64,000 bases of DNA from Ulota crispa (lineage: Eukaryota > Streptophyta > Bryopsida > Orthotrichales > Orthotrichaceae), in the NCBI GenBank assembly GCA_963920765.1, contig OY987251.1:4838501-4902500 (forward strand), read 5' to 3'. The notes below the pieces were generated by a model, which ran no database searches, had not been told where the DNA came from, and saw nothing but the letters and a program-made list of their open reading frames with translations. A program made the position numbers and the translations under genes. This document shows, piece after piece, positions 10,783 to 22,422 of the stretch (positions are counted from its first letter, which is position 1; each line of letters opens with the position of its first letter).

Positions 10783-12537
10783 TAAGGTGGAAGCACCCAT
10801 AGCTGATAACGCCCCCACTCCCAAGTAGTAGAGGGTGCTATTTCCACCATGAGCAAGGATAGGTGCTTTGGAATGTATTTTTTTGACTTTTTTAAGGTTG
10901 GGGCTACTTAAGTCATGCCACATGTCCCAAAGTGAGGTAGGAAGTAAATGAGCTGAAATTAGTTTGGCACATATTGGAATTACATACTATACATCTAGAC
11001 ATTGGCAATGGGTGTGGAACACTTTTTGACTCCCAAAATTCATAGTAAATTTCAATTTTGCAAATAAAATTATGAAAAATTTGCAATCCCAACATTTCTT
11101 ATCTTCCTACATGGGAAAAATAATTTTTTGCCTCAAACTATTTGTAGTTTTTTGCAAAATTGCTTAAGGTGGGAGCACCCATAGGCGTCACATCCCCATG
11201 AGCGTCACTGACTTTGTCAATAGTGATAAATAGAAAAGCAAATGGTTATAGGTACTTAAATGATAGTTATGGGTGACAAAGTGATAGTTGTGGGTGATTG
11301 GCATGATAATTTTGAGTACCCATCTCACTACTTAACCCCTAAAGGATCAAGCCCTTTTTTCTTTGAAAATCACTGAAAATTGCCACTTTTGGGGGAATGA
11401 GTACAAAGGTAGAAAAAAAGTATTTTTGGAAATTCAACCATAGGATCTTGTCCTAGACTATGGGAAGTACTTGTGGGAAAAATTTCAACTCATTCTAGAA
11501 GTAGAGGAGTGAGATATTAACATCTGAAGTGAAAAAAAGAGTTTATTCCCTGTTGTCCAAAAATTTCAAAAGCCTTTGACGGCTCCTATATCAAAAAAAT
11601 TGCTCTACGCAAAGTTGAAGTTTATTTTTCCCATGTAGGAGACCAAGTTAGGTAAGTGTGGGAGAATTTTCAAATGAATTGGAGGTGTGTATCATACTTT
11701 GTAAAATCTTGCAATGCCGTAAGGCCATGAAATTTGCATATATACTAGGCAAGATTGGAGGATTAAGTAAAATTGAGAAATTTGAATTTCTTTGATCCAA
11801 ATAGCAAAATCCAAGGAATCTTAGTCTACTACAACTTGGAAAAAAAAAGTTTAAAAAAAAATCCACAAAGAGCTCAAAAAACTAAAGTAACAAAGTTTAC
11901 AAGGGGCAAAAGAATGGAGGTTTGGGAGTCCCATACCTACCCGCAAACTAAAACTTCTCATAACTTTCATCTCATCAATCAAAATTGAATGATTTAAAGA
12001 TTTCCACATTGGTATAAATCTAAAGAATCAATTTCAGATTTTTATTTTGAAAAAATGCAATTTTGATTTTTTTTGGAGCTGCCCGCCCTCCCCTTTTTTC
12101 AAAAATTCATGCATAACTTCTTCAATAAATGTCAAAATGAAGAAAAAATTAGATGCCTACGTAGATCTTTGAATTCCCCACTTTTGATAAAAATTTCAAA
12201 CAATCATAAAATGTAAGTTAGCTGTAGGTACATGCCCAAAATCCATTTGTCCCCCGCGGGGACAGTTGGTCCTTTAGGGATTACATGGTTCCTACAATTT
12301 CAACAATTTTGGACTTTGAAAAATCTTAAATTTGTGAACAAATGCTTGCAATTGGAACCTTGAAATTGATGTCAATGTTTTTGGTTTCCACTTCCTAACT
12401 TAGAGTATTTTTCTTCAAAATGAGTCAATTGTTTTACCTACTCCAAAATCCAAAACTCTTATTTCCACGCTTATGGGTGCGCCTACCTTAAGTTATCAGT
12501 TATGGTAAGTTATCAGTTATGGGGTGCTTCCACCTTA
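10783..12537. mobile_element. Three-layer nest: G3 containing G2 containing P2
   Basis: Outer ends are TA+AGGTGGAAGCACCCATA and TATGGGGTGCTTCCACCT+TA (10783-12537). The middle element 11165-12490 is TA+AGGTGGGAGCACCCATA ... TATGGGTGCGCCTACCT+TA. The inner P-type element 11332-12284 starts TTAACCCCTAAAGGATC and ends GGTCCTTTAGGG. The order of insertion is therefore readable: G3, then G2, then P2. Confidence 0.7.
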
Positions 12538-12705
12538 CAATCACTCGAACAAGGTTTACTTTCCTGGCGAACGAGTGCTTCGTTGTCCCCTCCTCACTGG
12601 AAAATATCTGGAGGGAAGGAAATCGTGGGAGGAAATCTATCAGAAGTGGCGAATTTTCGCCAGAATATTGATCGAGTGACTCAATTTTATTTCTACATCC
12701 AAAGC

Positions 12706-12969
12706 TCAACTGATCAATGCTAACATGAATAGTAAATTAAAGAAGTAGCTCTCACTCGCATCTCCTTTTAGAAAGTCGCCTGCAAGCCAGCACACAGCTA
12801 CTAAGTTAGTCCTCGAGAACTCCACACGTGACAAGTAGAAGCCCCAGTCTATCTCCATAGCTAGACCTCCAAGCAATACATCGAATGCCACCTCGCAGCT
12901 TTCTTGTCTTCCGTTGTACGCCTCACTTGTCCATTTCCATCCCCAAAAAGACAAAGATGAAGGAACCAC
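12706..12969 (-). CDS. Possible orphan exon or gene fragment
   Basis: An 87-codon frame in a single-copy-looking patch (12540-13220) reads like coding sequence (AFDVLLGGLAMEIDWGFYLS, LVAVCWLAGDFLKGDA) with balanced codon use, and a donor-like A|GTGAG follows the GDA codons. I do not recognise the family and could not join it in frame to a neighbouring exon. It could be a remnant captured by an element, or chance. Confidence 0.25.
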   Translation of the reverse strand: MVPSSLSFWGWKWTSEAYNGRQESCEVAFDVLLGGLAMEIDWGFYLSRVEFSRTNLVAVCWLAGDFLKGDASESYFFNLLFMLALIS

Positions 12970-13221
12970 GGCGGTTTATGTCAGCGTCCGATTTGCTTAT
13001 AGCCGGAGATTTTTAAAACTAAACTAAACAAGCATCGCCATGTCACTTCCATGCAAGTGTGGCTTACTTTTCCGTACGCCACATTGATGCCTGTCTATTC
13101 AACGTACGCCTACGCCATACCACGCACTTCACACGAAGCAATTCCTCACCTCCGGAATTCAGTGATCCTAAACATCATTTTCACTTTTAGCTCAAGTAGC
13201 TCACTAAATAACTCTGCTACT

Positions 13222-13677
13222 AAAGCCCCATTCGCACTTGGTGTTTGGGTTTATCGTTTTAAAAAGTTAGCAATGAATAGTGTTCATGAAAAAGTCATAT
13301 TAACAGCTGGTTACAACATAACGGGAGGATTGGAAATTAACTTTTAAATTTTAGTGTTCATCGTTCCCACATAACTTTTAAGTCATTAGATGTTCTTTTG
13401 TAATTCAGCTCCCACGTTGGGATTACCAAAAATTGCAAATAACCTCCCCCAAATATCTCAAATCTCTATTTTGCAAGATGTTCCAATTACGAAAATCTTG
13501 GACTTTTTCCCAAAAGGTCTGGACTCTTATCTCTGTCAATCGGTTTAACAAGCCTCCCCACGGGGCTGCCAGTTAGGCTCGGCCTCAAACACCCTTCCCT
13601 TGTGGGAACACACACCATACAAATCACTTTTACAACCACTGTTTGGTTTTTTGTAAGTACAAGTGCAAAAGGGGCTT
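13222..13677. mobile_element. hAT-like inverted-end element
   Basis: AAAGCCCCATTCGCACTTG at the left and CAAGTGCAAAAGGGGCTT at the right are inverted with few mismatches. An 8-bp target duplication could not be confirmed. Confidence 0.5.
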
Positions 13678-13730
13678 AAGCTAATTTTTTTAAAGTAACA
13701 CTGTACAATTTTTTTGGTAGAAATCATACA

Positions 13731-14284
13731 AAGGTAGAAGCACCCCAAATGCGACACTTACCTCAGATGTGGTAATTTGGAGGGTCTTTTGAGAATGTAA
13801 TGGCATGTACTTGTTAGGAAATGGGTACAAATTCTAGCAAAATTGTTTTTGGAATTTTTTGAGATTGTGTGAATCAATTATGAATTGTTGAAGGTAACTC
13901 CCTAGATTGACCCATTATGGACACTAGACCCCTAAAAAAGCAACAACAAAAAGACCATGTCACACCTAATCATAAATCGCCACCTACACAATTTTTGTTC
14001 TCTTATGTCAACTTGCATGTCCAATTTGGGTGCATGAGTTTCTTCTTTGGGTGCAAGAGTACCACTACAAAAAAATAGTGTCCAAATCAACACATCCAAA
14101 TCTACAAAAGTAGTCCAAATTGACAAAAAAGTGTCCAATTTGACAAAAAAAAATGCCCAAATCAACATGTCCAAATCTACAATAAATGACCAAATTGACA
14201 GCATTTTCTAGTAAACACTAGTGCTTACCTTTAGGTTTAATTTTAGATATCTCTAAACGACTAGTGTTGCATTTGGTTGCTTCT
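13731..14284. mobile_element. G-type element G6 (relative of the bHLH-intron element)
   Basis: AGGTAGAAGCACCCCAAATG at the left, GCATTTGGTTGCTTCTA at the right. Near 14070-14200 it contains several degenerate copies of a CCAAATCAACATGTCC-like unit. Interior homology to 8888-9274 is in inverse orientation. Confidence 0.65.
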
Positions 14285-14687
14285 AAGGTAGGAGGCTCAT
14301 ATTGCGTGCGGTCATTTTGAACTGCCCCTATAGACTCCATCAAAATGAAAATGAGGTGGTTCTAAAATCATCCACTTGCAGTCATTGAATGCATGGGAGA
14401 AAAGTTGTAAGAGCCAATCATCCTCCTTGATTCCCCAAATTTCTTCACAACTTGCAAGTGAATAGTTTTTGAAAGGTTTAGGTCCATAAATAGAGACCTA
14501 TGACAAATGCCCTTTGAAAATTCATAAGTAACTCAAAAATGCTTCAAAAAATATGAAACAACTTGTGTTGCATTCCACATTTCTTTCTCTTTGTCTGAAA
14601 AATGATCTAAAAATCCTCCCATCCACAGAAGACCCTGAAGAAGGGGGATGAGCCCTTAGATGGTTGGTTTATGGACCTCCTACCTTA
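14284..14687. mobile_element. G-type element G7
   Basis: TA+AGGTAGGAGGCTCA ... GGACCTCCTACCT+TA. It shares its interior (CTTAGATGGTTG) with 7638-7972. It abuts G6 on the left and the Harbinger-like H1 on the right. Confidence 0.7.
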
Positions 14688-15017
14688 GGGCATCTCCACC
14701 AGTGCAGACTCGCTCAAAGTTTTCCATTTGTTGTGACGAGGCCTGAAGGCTCTCAATCTCCACCCATGCTCTTTGAAAAAGTGGCCTAACACTCCAAGAC
14801 ACCCCATAAATAAGCAGTTGACCACTTATCTAGGAAAGTAAAGGATAAAGATCACTAAAGCTAAGGTGAATAGTGCATGAATAGTGGTTTGGAGAGTGAC
14901 TTGAGCACAAGACTTGCTAGATAATAGAGTTTGAGAGAGTCTTGAGAGAGGCCTAGCTACTTTTCATCCACTTTTAGCGTGCCCAAGCCACGAGCCGAGC
15001 CACCGGTGGAGATGCCC
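14688..15017. mobile_element. PIF/Harbinger-like MITE H1 with TTA target duplication
   Basis: GGGCATCTCCACC at the left and GGTGGAGATGCCC at the right, flanked by TTA at 14685-14687 and 15018-15020. These are textbook PIF/Harbinger (Tourist) features. 330 bp, non-coding. Confidence 0.8.
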
Positions 15018-15889
15018 TTACCTTAGCCAGTGTCAAGATCGCTTGCTCCGGATGGCTTTGCTTCTAAAGCGCCGCCTACGCCATCACTCCAATGAGAGAC
15101 CGATTCAGATTTTCAAGTGCAATTAAGGGCTTCGGCTCGTCATACAAACGTGATTCAGGACAAGTGGGGATAGGCTACTCTTTTGTAGCCCCGCCTGTTT
15201 CACCGAAAAGCCCTATCGCGTTCACACCGTAGCGTTGGGTGGATTGAGGGGCTACGACAGTGTTTTTTTTTGTTTTTTTGAAGTTTTTGGCAAGGTAGAG
15301 TGACTCACACCAGGGTTTAATTTTTGTTTTTTTTTTGTCAGGGTAGAGCGACCCGCACCCAAAATGCAGGCAGGTAAGGAAAATTTTGCTAAAATGGAAA
15401 TGAATGAATGATCAACGGCCTTCAGCAGAAGTTCATTCAAAAAACTTTTAATATAAGCTACTCTCGTCCAAGATATGACGAATCAGGTTCAGCTCATGTA
15501 GGGATGTGGCAATTTCATCCAAACTTTCACAAAAATTTTGTAGTGTACTGATTACCATCTCATTTTCGAGATCAGATTTAGGCAAAAATTTGCTAAGAAA
15601 TTAAATGCTAACCCACACCCTAGAAAACGTGCAGGTAAGGAAAAGTTGATGGATATTGGAAGGAATGAATGATGTGTTCATGTTCATCCAACAAGTTTAC
15701 TAATATAAGCTACTTTCATCCAAATATTTGGCAAACCGTATGTTTACTCAAGAAGACATCTATCAACTTCATCCATTTCTTCAACTTAATTTCTTAATCC
15801 CTACAGGACTAAGCAAAGTTTTCACCAAAAACTCTCCAAAATTGTCATTTTTAGAGCATCAACCAAATTTGAAAACAAAAACATTTTTA
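15018..15889. other. Non-coding DNA with poly-T and repeated AGAGCGACCCGCACCC motifs
   Basis: The motif GGTAGAGCGACCCGCACCC (and a decayed form near 15291) recurs at about 33270, so this is a dispersed repeat. No gene was recognised. Confidence 0.4.
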
Positions 15890-16714
15890 AGCATATGTGA
15901 CCGTAGGATCTTGTAGAAGAATAGTTTTGGAAGATTCGGAAAAAGTTTCAGAGTTTTCCATTGAGTGGATTGGAAGATCGAATGGTTTGAATATTCAAAA
16001 ACATCTTGTGAAAAACCACGCAGCTACCCTTCAAAAGGTGAAATTCCTAAGGAAAAAAGGCCATGTGGGTGGTACTTCTCTAAATTCCTTATTCCACTTG
16101 AGTAAAGTACATGTCAAAAAAGTTTCAAATCATTTGGAATTGTATAACATATGAAAAAAAATTAGTAAGTAAAAAAAAGTAGAGAATGATTCAAAACACA
16201 AAATTGTTAAGAATTTAATTATGAAAATGAAAATTGCCAATAACAATGGTCATAATGTTGTAATAAACAATCTACATCCTTTGGTTTTGTTTTTTTTCCA
16301 AAATGTTGAAAATTGAGTAAAATGAAGGACTTCAAAGTTAATTTTGGAGTAGAGAATCCATAACTGCTCGCAAACAAAAAATCCTCATAACTTTCATCTC
16401 CTTGATCCAGATGGAATGATTCAAAGCTTCCTACACTCACATAAATCTCCTAAACCAATTTTAAAAATTTATTTTTGAAAAAAGTGATTTTAAAAATCTG
16501 CCTAGGCTGCCCCTCAAATGTAAAAAACAACATATTAGGCCATAACTTTTTACTCATAATTCCAAGTGTCATAAAATTTAGTGCTTATGAAAGATAAACC
16601 TCGTTTCCACATTCTATTAAAATTTCAGCCTAAAATACAAAAAGTTCCAATCACAGATACCTACCCAAAATTGCTATGTTGCTAAAAAAGAGGGTTTGGT
16701 CCTTAAGAGGTTAA
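15890..16714. mobile_element. Left-truncated P-type element
   Basis: The right end CCTTAAGAGG+TTAA (16711-16714) and interior blocks (GTAGGATCTTG, AACTTTCATCTCCTTGAT, CATAACTTTTTACTC) match P2 and P6. The left terminus is not identifiable. Confidence 0.5.
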
Positions 16715-17111
16715 TGTAGTGTTAGTCACAAGGATTTTGAGGTAGAATTTAAGCAATAAAAAAAAGGGAAAATATCAAAAGTAGTCTTGACAACTGGCCA
16801 TATTTCAAAAATAGGCTTGACAAATAAAAAATATCAAGAATAGGCCTCATCAAGGTCCGGTCGATTTCAATCAAATCCCAAACCAATTAACCAAGGAACA
16901 TTTTCCGTTATTTTCTCTATTTCATGCTATAAGTATAAAAAATTAGATTTTCAACCAATTTTTTAGTTGATGTTTACAAATTGCAAACGATTTTTTCTCA
17001 TTTCAACCGGCTAGCTGTGAACTAGCCGCCAGTTCTTCCCGGACCCCCTTATCATATATAAAAAGTAGGCATTGCAACTAAGGTGATCAACATTTTGTGC
17101 ATGTTTATTCA

Positions 17112-17523
17112 AGGGAGTTGATATGAGCACACCTTGGGTTTGATGTATGCACACCAAGTTAGGCGTAAATTTGAAATATTTATCATCAAAAAGCTACATT
17201 TGGAAAATTTGAATTCAGATTTGGATTTAGAGACCTCGATTCAATCTAGAACCACAATGAAGGTTACAATTGAACCACGACCAACAGAAAAGCTTAACTT
17301 TTTTTACAAAGGCAAAGGTCATAGACTGCCTCCTAGCTAATCTTTTCCATTGAGCATAGTTCAATTATAACCTCCATTGTTGTTCTAGACTAAATCAAGG
17401 TCTCTAAATCCAAATCTAAATTCAAATTTTCCAAATTTAGCTTTTTGATGATAAATATTTCAAATTTACGCCTATCCTGGTGTGCAAATATCAAACCCAA
17501 GGTGTGCTCATATCAACTCCCTT
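17112..17523. mobile_element. Foldback element F1 at the centre of M1
   Basis: AGGGAGTTGATATGAGCACA and its reverse complement close the element; arms of about 190 bp surround a short spacer. The second member is at 61225-61634. Confidence 0.75.
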
Positions 17524-17873
17524 GAATAAACATGCACAAAATGTTGATCACCTTAGTTGCAATGCCTACTTTTTTATATATGATGAGGAGGTCCAAGAAG
17601 AACCAGCGGCTAGTTCACAACTAGCCGGTTAAAATGAGAAAAATTGTTTGCAATTTGTAAAAATTGACTAAAAAATTGGTTGAAAATCTAATTTTTCATA
17701 CTTATAGCATGAAATAGAGAAAATAACGGAAAATGTTCCTTGGTAAACCGGTTCGGGAAATTGACCAAACCCTGATGCAAGGTCCAAGAAGAACCGACCG
17801 CTAGTTCAATACTAGCCAATTGAAATAAAAATAAACCGTTTGCAATTTATAAACTTTGGCTAAAAACCGGTCA

Positions 17874-17878
<5 letters not shown>

Positions 17879-17934
<56 letters not shown>
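17879..17934. repeat. TA microsatellite
   Basis: About 28 uninterrupted TA units lie inside one arm copy of M1. The other arm copies lack it. Confidence 0.95.
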
Positions 17935-17937
<3 letters not shown>

Positions 17938-18296
17938 TGAAATAGAGAAAATAACCAAAAGAGTTCCTTGATAAACCGGTTTAGTATAGGAATTGAAGGA
18001 AATCTACCAAAAAATCTCAAATATTTCCTGAACCCTGCCATGATAAGGCCTATTCTCAATATTTTTATTTGTGAGGCCTGTTTTCAAAATACAACAAATT
18101 GTCAGGACTACTCTCGATATTTTCCCTAAAAAAAACGCTGGGCTACGGTACAAGCACCTCTTGTACATCTTTTGCAATTTGCATTTAAGTTCACAGGAAA
18201 AGAGTTCTAAGTGTCCACTTCCGTGGTGGTCCAAAGTGTGGAAAGGGCAAACGAGGTACAAAGGCGTGCATGGAGGTGATTTTGAAAATAACAGCA

Positions 18297-18607
18297 GGGA
18301 AATTTTGATGGATACCCCTGAGGTTTGCGGTATTTGCATGGATGTTCATGGTTTTTTCAGAAATTCCACAAATTTCCTTGAAGCATAATTTTACGTGTTT
18401 GTTTTGAGTGCAAGCCACATGATTCTCCTTTTGTGCACATGTTGTTATAGAAAAAGAATGAGTATGCACACAAAAGGAGAAGGAAGTGGCGTGCACAACA
18501 AAGTAAATGCTTATCAATTTATGGTTCAAGTGTATTTGTGCAATTTTTGAAAACACAGGACGTGAAAAATTTGTTAAAAACTTCAAGAATATCCATCAAA
18601 TTTTCAC
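18297..18607. mobile_element. Foldback MITE A2
   Basis: GGGAAATTTTGATGGATACC at the left and TATCCATCAAATTTTCAC at the right; the centre forms CTTCTCC/GGAGAAGG hairpin sequence. Target duplication not evident. Confidence 0.7.
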
Positions 18608-19859
18608 ATGATATAATTGGTAATTGGAAATGGTGCTCTAGTAAGCTTCTTTCAAGAAGCATGGATATTTTGGAAATTTGAGAATTCAAGCCTAAAGCTA
18701 AGCCCAACTAACTCATTAATGACCATAATAGATATTTGAGGGGAAAATGTAAACCACTCCTAAAAGTGCACAGTTTTAAAACCTACACCATTTTAAAGCC
18801 CTCCGTTCAATGTCAGCAAGCTTACTTTTATTTTTTGCATTTTCCAGTTTTCTGTTGAGGTGGATACAAAATTCTAGTTTAAGCTACCATTTGTGACAAA
18901 TTTTTCATGATGATTATGTTTATTTTGGTAGATATATACAATTCAATCAGGTTAAAATTTAAATTTCCTATGTCCGTGAAGCATGACCAAAACTTGCTTT
19001 GAAATTTGACAGTAGCTTTATAAGAAAGAATGGATGAAAGCAATAGTCTCATGCAAGATTGATAATGGTTTTAGAAAAAAAGATTACCCCATATATTAGT
19101 TTTATCAACTAACTTGGCCAATTAAACAATCTTGGCATTGCCTCTTTTCTTTTCTTGTTATGAAATTTACATTCCTTCTAAGATTTTGTGAGATTTGCCT
19201 AAATGCTGCCCTTTGAAATCAAGTACAAGTGAGCACGTATTGTTATGAAGATGTGCACCACCTCAATGTTAAAGTTTGTGTCAATTTATGAGATCATTTA
19301 GTAATAAAACTCGAAATTCTTCAAGAGAATCAGCAGAAAAACATATGAACATTATAGAAAATATCCTGAGAGTTAAAGCTAAAAGGTTCGCAAAAAAATA
19401 TATTTGAAACCAAACATTTCTCTAAAAACAATTAGTAGAGGTTTGAAAACCTCTATTAGTTTATATTGGAGCAAATTTTACGCACTCGTTCACGTTATAG
19501 GCTGCATCACCAACCTCATTTCATTTTTCCAAAATGTCTTTCTAAAATCAAAACTTCAAACAAATTATGAAAAAGAATTTTAAAGGGAATAAAAAAGGAA
19601 GAAGAAGAAGAAAACTTTCAAATATAACATATGTGACAAAGTTATTCTAATATTCAGAACTTATTTAACATTCACCATGATTAAATGCTTTTTTTCAGAT
19701 AATCAACTATAAGGGTAGAAAAATCTTATGGTAAATTGAGGTGCTGAAATTATGACCCCTTATATAAGGTGCCCAGCCACTAACTATGACCCTTGCAAAT
19801 TTAGGACCAAAGTCAACTCATCACTTCTTTTTGTGATACCTTGGGTTTTAGTACAATAT
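18608..19859. other. AT-rich DNA without recognised features
   Basis: No gene, no inverted ends, only short homopolymer and GAA runs (about 19600). Confidence 0.4.
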
Positions 19860-20166
19860 TTAACCCGTAAAAGCGTGTTTTTGACAACATAGCAATTTTG
19901 GGCAGTTCCCTTCAAATGAATTTTTCATTATTTTTCTTTGAAATTTTCACACATGATGTGCCCAAGGAGTAGCTTTAAGGTCCAACAACTTTCATAGCTT
20001 TTGAACCTTGAAGTCAAAAGTTATGAAAATTTTTGGACCTTAAAGCTACTCCTTGGGCACATCATGTGTGAAAATTTCAAAGAAAAATAATGAAAAATTC
20101 ATTTGAAGGGAGCTACCCAAAGTTGCTATGTTGCCAAAAAACATTGTTTAGAGCTTTTGAGGTTAA
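19860..20166. mobile_element. Palindromic P-type element P3
   Basis: TTAACCCGTAAAAGC at the left, GCTTTTGAGGTTAA at the right, TTAA at both edges. About 130 bp on each side of the centre near 20010 are almost exact reverse complements (GGTCCAACAACTTTCATAGC and AAGTTATGAAAATTTTTGGACC region). It would form a strong RNA hairpin. Confidence 0.75.
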
Positions 20167-20785
20167 GGCAACCTAAATGCACTATTTAGTGTATTGATTA
20201 CAAAAACATTAATTAAGTAAGTACCAAACACAAGCCAATGACCAAAAAAACACTTGTTACAATCAGCTTTTGTGTGGTTTGCAACAAAATTGTTTGAAAG
20301 TGAACAATGCACTGGATGTAGACATGGTCTATTATAGAGCTCAAGAGAATGCTATTTCATGAGCGGGGATCTGTGAGCCATGAGCCGTGAACCAATATTT
20401 ATTGTCAAAATAATAAATTTCAGTATTTCACCTATAAATATGTACATAGGGCCCTAGAAGTGTGCATTTTAAACTATTATCTCTTGAAAAACTTGCTATT
20501 TTATTGATAATTTCATTGATTTTGAGTTGAGAGTCCATTCCTGCTCACATAATCTTGATTCCCTGCTCATGGCGCACCATTTTACGCTCACCCAATAGCG
20601 TTGTCCTAGTGATTTCAAGGGCCATTGCAAGACACCAAGGCTTTTTTTTTGGCAAATTGTTGTCAGACTAGCGAAAAATTGACAAATTTTCACCATTCTT
20701 GGATAGTCCCTCCATTCATTATCCAACACTCCATTGACATTTGTAGCCTAGCAAATGAAAAAAAATGCCTTGCTAGACACACTTA
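20167..20785. other. Non-coding DNA
   Basis: No element ends or coding frames recognised. Confidence 0.4.
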
Positions 20786-21068
20786 GAGTATCTCCTCCCA
20801 CCCTCCAAATGTTCCCTCCTCCCCTAATTTTGTATGATAAGCAATCAACTCTAGTGTGTGTCACCCTCTACCTTTACTTTCTCCTCTTAAGTAAGCCATA
20901 TTTGAAGGGTCACTAAACCCTCTACAAGCTATACTTTCTCTTGGAATTTGCAAGTTGTCAATAGTGAATAATAGCTTACTTGTTGCTTTCGGAAGTTTTG
21001 TGACTTGTGATTGGTTGGGAGTATATTTAATAAATTGTATTGTTGAGGATGCAAATGGCCATCCCCTC

Positions 21069-21641
21069 TTAACCCCTAAATGACCAACTGTCCCCTCAGG
21101 GGACAAATGGGATTTTGAGCATGTACTTACAACTAAACTACTTTGTGTGATTTTTTGAAACGTTTATGGAAGATGGGGAATTCAAAGATCTGTGTGGGGT
21201 ATATAGGTGGGGAGCTTTGAATCATTCACGTTTCATTGATGAGATGAAATTTATGAGTAGTTTTTGTTTGCGGGTAGGTATGGTTTCTCTCAAAATCACA
21301 CCTACTCACAAACAAAAACTTCTCATAACTTTCATCTCATCAATGAAACTTGAATGATTCAAAGCTATATATAAGTCTAAAGAACCTATTCTCTGTTTTT
21401 AATTTTTAATGCAATTTTTAAAGATATTTTTGGGTTGCACAATCTCGACCTTTTTCCATAAATTCATTTCAACTTCTTCAACTAATGTCAAAATGAAGAA
21501 AAAACTAGATGCCCACGTAGATCTTTGAATTCCCCATCTTCCATAAAAGTTTCAAAAAATCATACAAAGTAGTTTAGTTGTAAGTACATGCCCAAAATCC
21601 CATTTGTCCCCCGAGGGTATAGTCGGTCTTTTAGGGGTTAA
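21069..21641. mobile_element. P-type TTAA element P4
   Basis: TTAACCCCTAAATGACCAAC at the left and GGTCTTTTAGGGGTTAA at the right. The arms are about 200 bp with TGTCCCC...GGGGACA near the tips and GGGGAATTCAAAGATCT/AGATCTTTGAATTCCCC further in. Confidence 0.75.
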
Positions 21642-22363
21642 CCCCTAAAAGACCACTTATCCCTACGAGGAACGAACGGGATTTTGGGCATGTATTTATG
21701 GCTAAACTACTTTGTGCAATTTTTTGAAACTTTTATGGAAGATGGGGAATTTAAAGATCTACGTGGGCATCTAATTTTTACCTCATTCCAACATTTATTG
21801 AAGAAGTTAAAAATGAATTTATGAGAATTTTAGTTTGGCGGGCAGTCCAAAACTTCTTTAAAAATTGCATTATTTTTAAATAAAAATTTGAGGTTAGTTC
21901 TTTAGACTTACGTATATGTGGGAAGCTTTGAATCATTCTATTCTAATTGATGAGATAAAAGTTATGAGAAGTGTTAGTTTGCGTGTAGACATAGTTTTGA
22001 GATCTTCCACACTTACCCGCAAATTAAAACTTCTCATAACTTTCATCTCACCAATTAGAATTGAATGATTCAAAGCTACCTACATAGACGTAAGTCTAAA
22101 GAACCGACCTCAAAATTTTATTTTAAAAAAATACAAATTTGAAAGAAGTTTTTAGGCTGCCCACCAAACTAAATTTCTCATAAATTCATTTTTAACTTCT
22201 TCAATAAATGTTGAAATGAGGGAAAAATTAGATGCCCACACAGATTTTTGAATCCCCCATCTTCCAAAAAAGCTTCAAAAATTACACAAAGTAGTTTAGC
22301 CATAAGTACATGCCCAAAATCCCATTTGTCCCCCGTAGGAACAAGTAGTCCTTCAGGGGTTAT
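21638..22363. mobile_element. P-type TTAA element P5, back to back with P4
   Basis: TTAACCCCTAAAAGACC at the left, GTCCTTCAGGGG+TTAT at the right. It has the same long-arm plan as P4. The TTAA at 21638-21641 serves as the edge of both. Confidence 0.7.
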
Positions 22364-22422
22364 ATGGACAAATTTCAATTGAAGGGCGCTTGGTAAGTGG
22401 AGGGTGGCAAGAAATGCTTTGA

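Larger units (their letters stand above)
16766..18126. mobile_element. Mutator-like element M1 with perfect 9-bp target duplication and nested palindromes
   Basis: GGGAAAATATC at both inverted ends (left 16766, right ending 18126), flanked by TAAAAAAAA at 16757-16765 and at 18127-18135. Inside, arms around 16880-17110 and 17525-17760 mirror each other about the foldback F1, and a third, decayed arm copy (17776-18000) carries a TA microsatellite. No transposase frame. Confidence 0.8.
20786..22419. mobile_element. Harbinger-like H5 with two P elements inside
   Basis: GAGTATCTCCTCCCACCCTCC-like left end, TTA before it, and GGAGGGTGGCAAGAAATGCTT at the right. The interior before 21069 matches 22430-22685. 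P4 (21069-21641) and P5 (21638-22363) occupy the site after GGCCATCCCCTC and share one TTAA between them. Confidence 0.6.
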
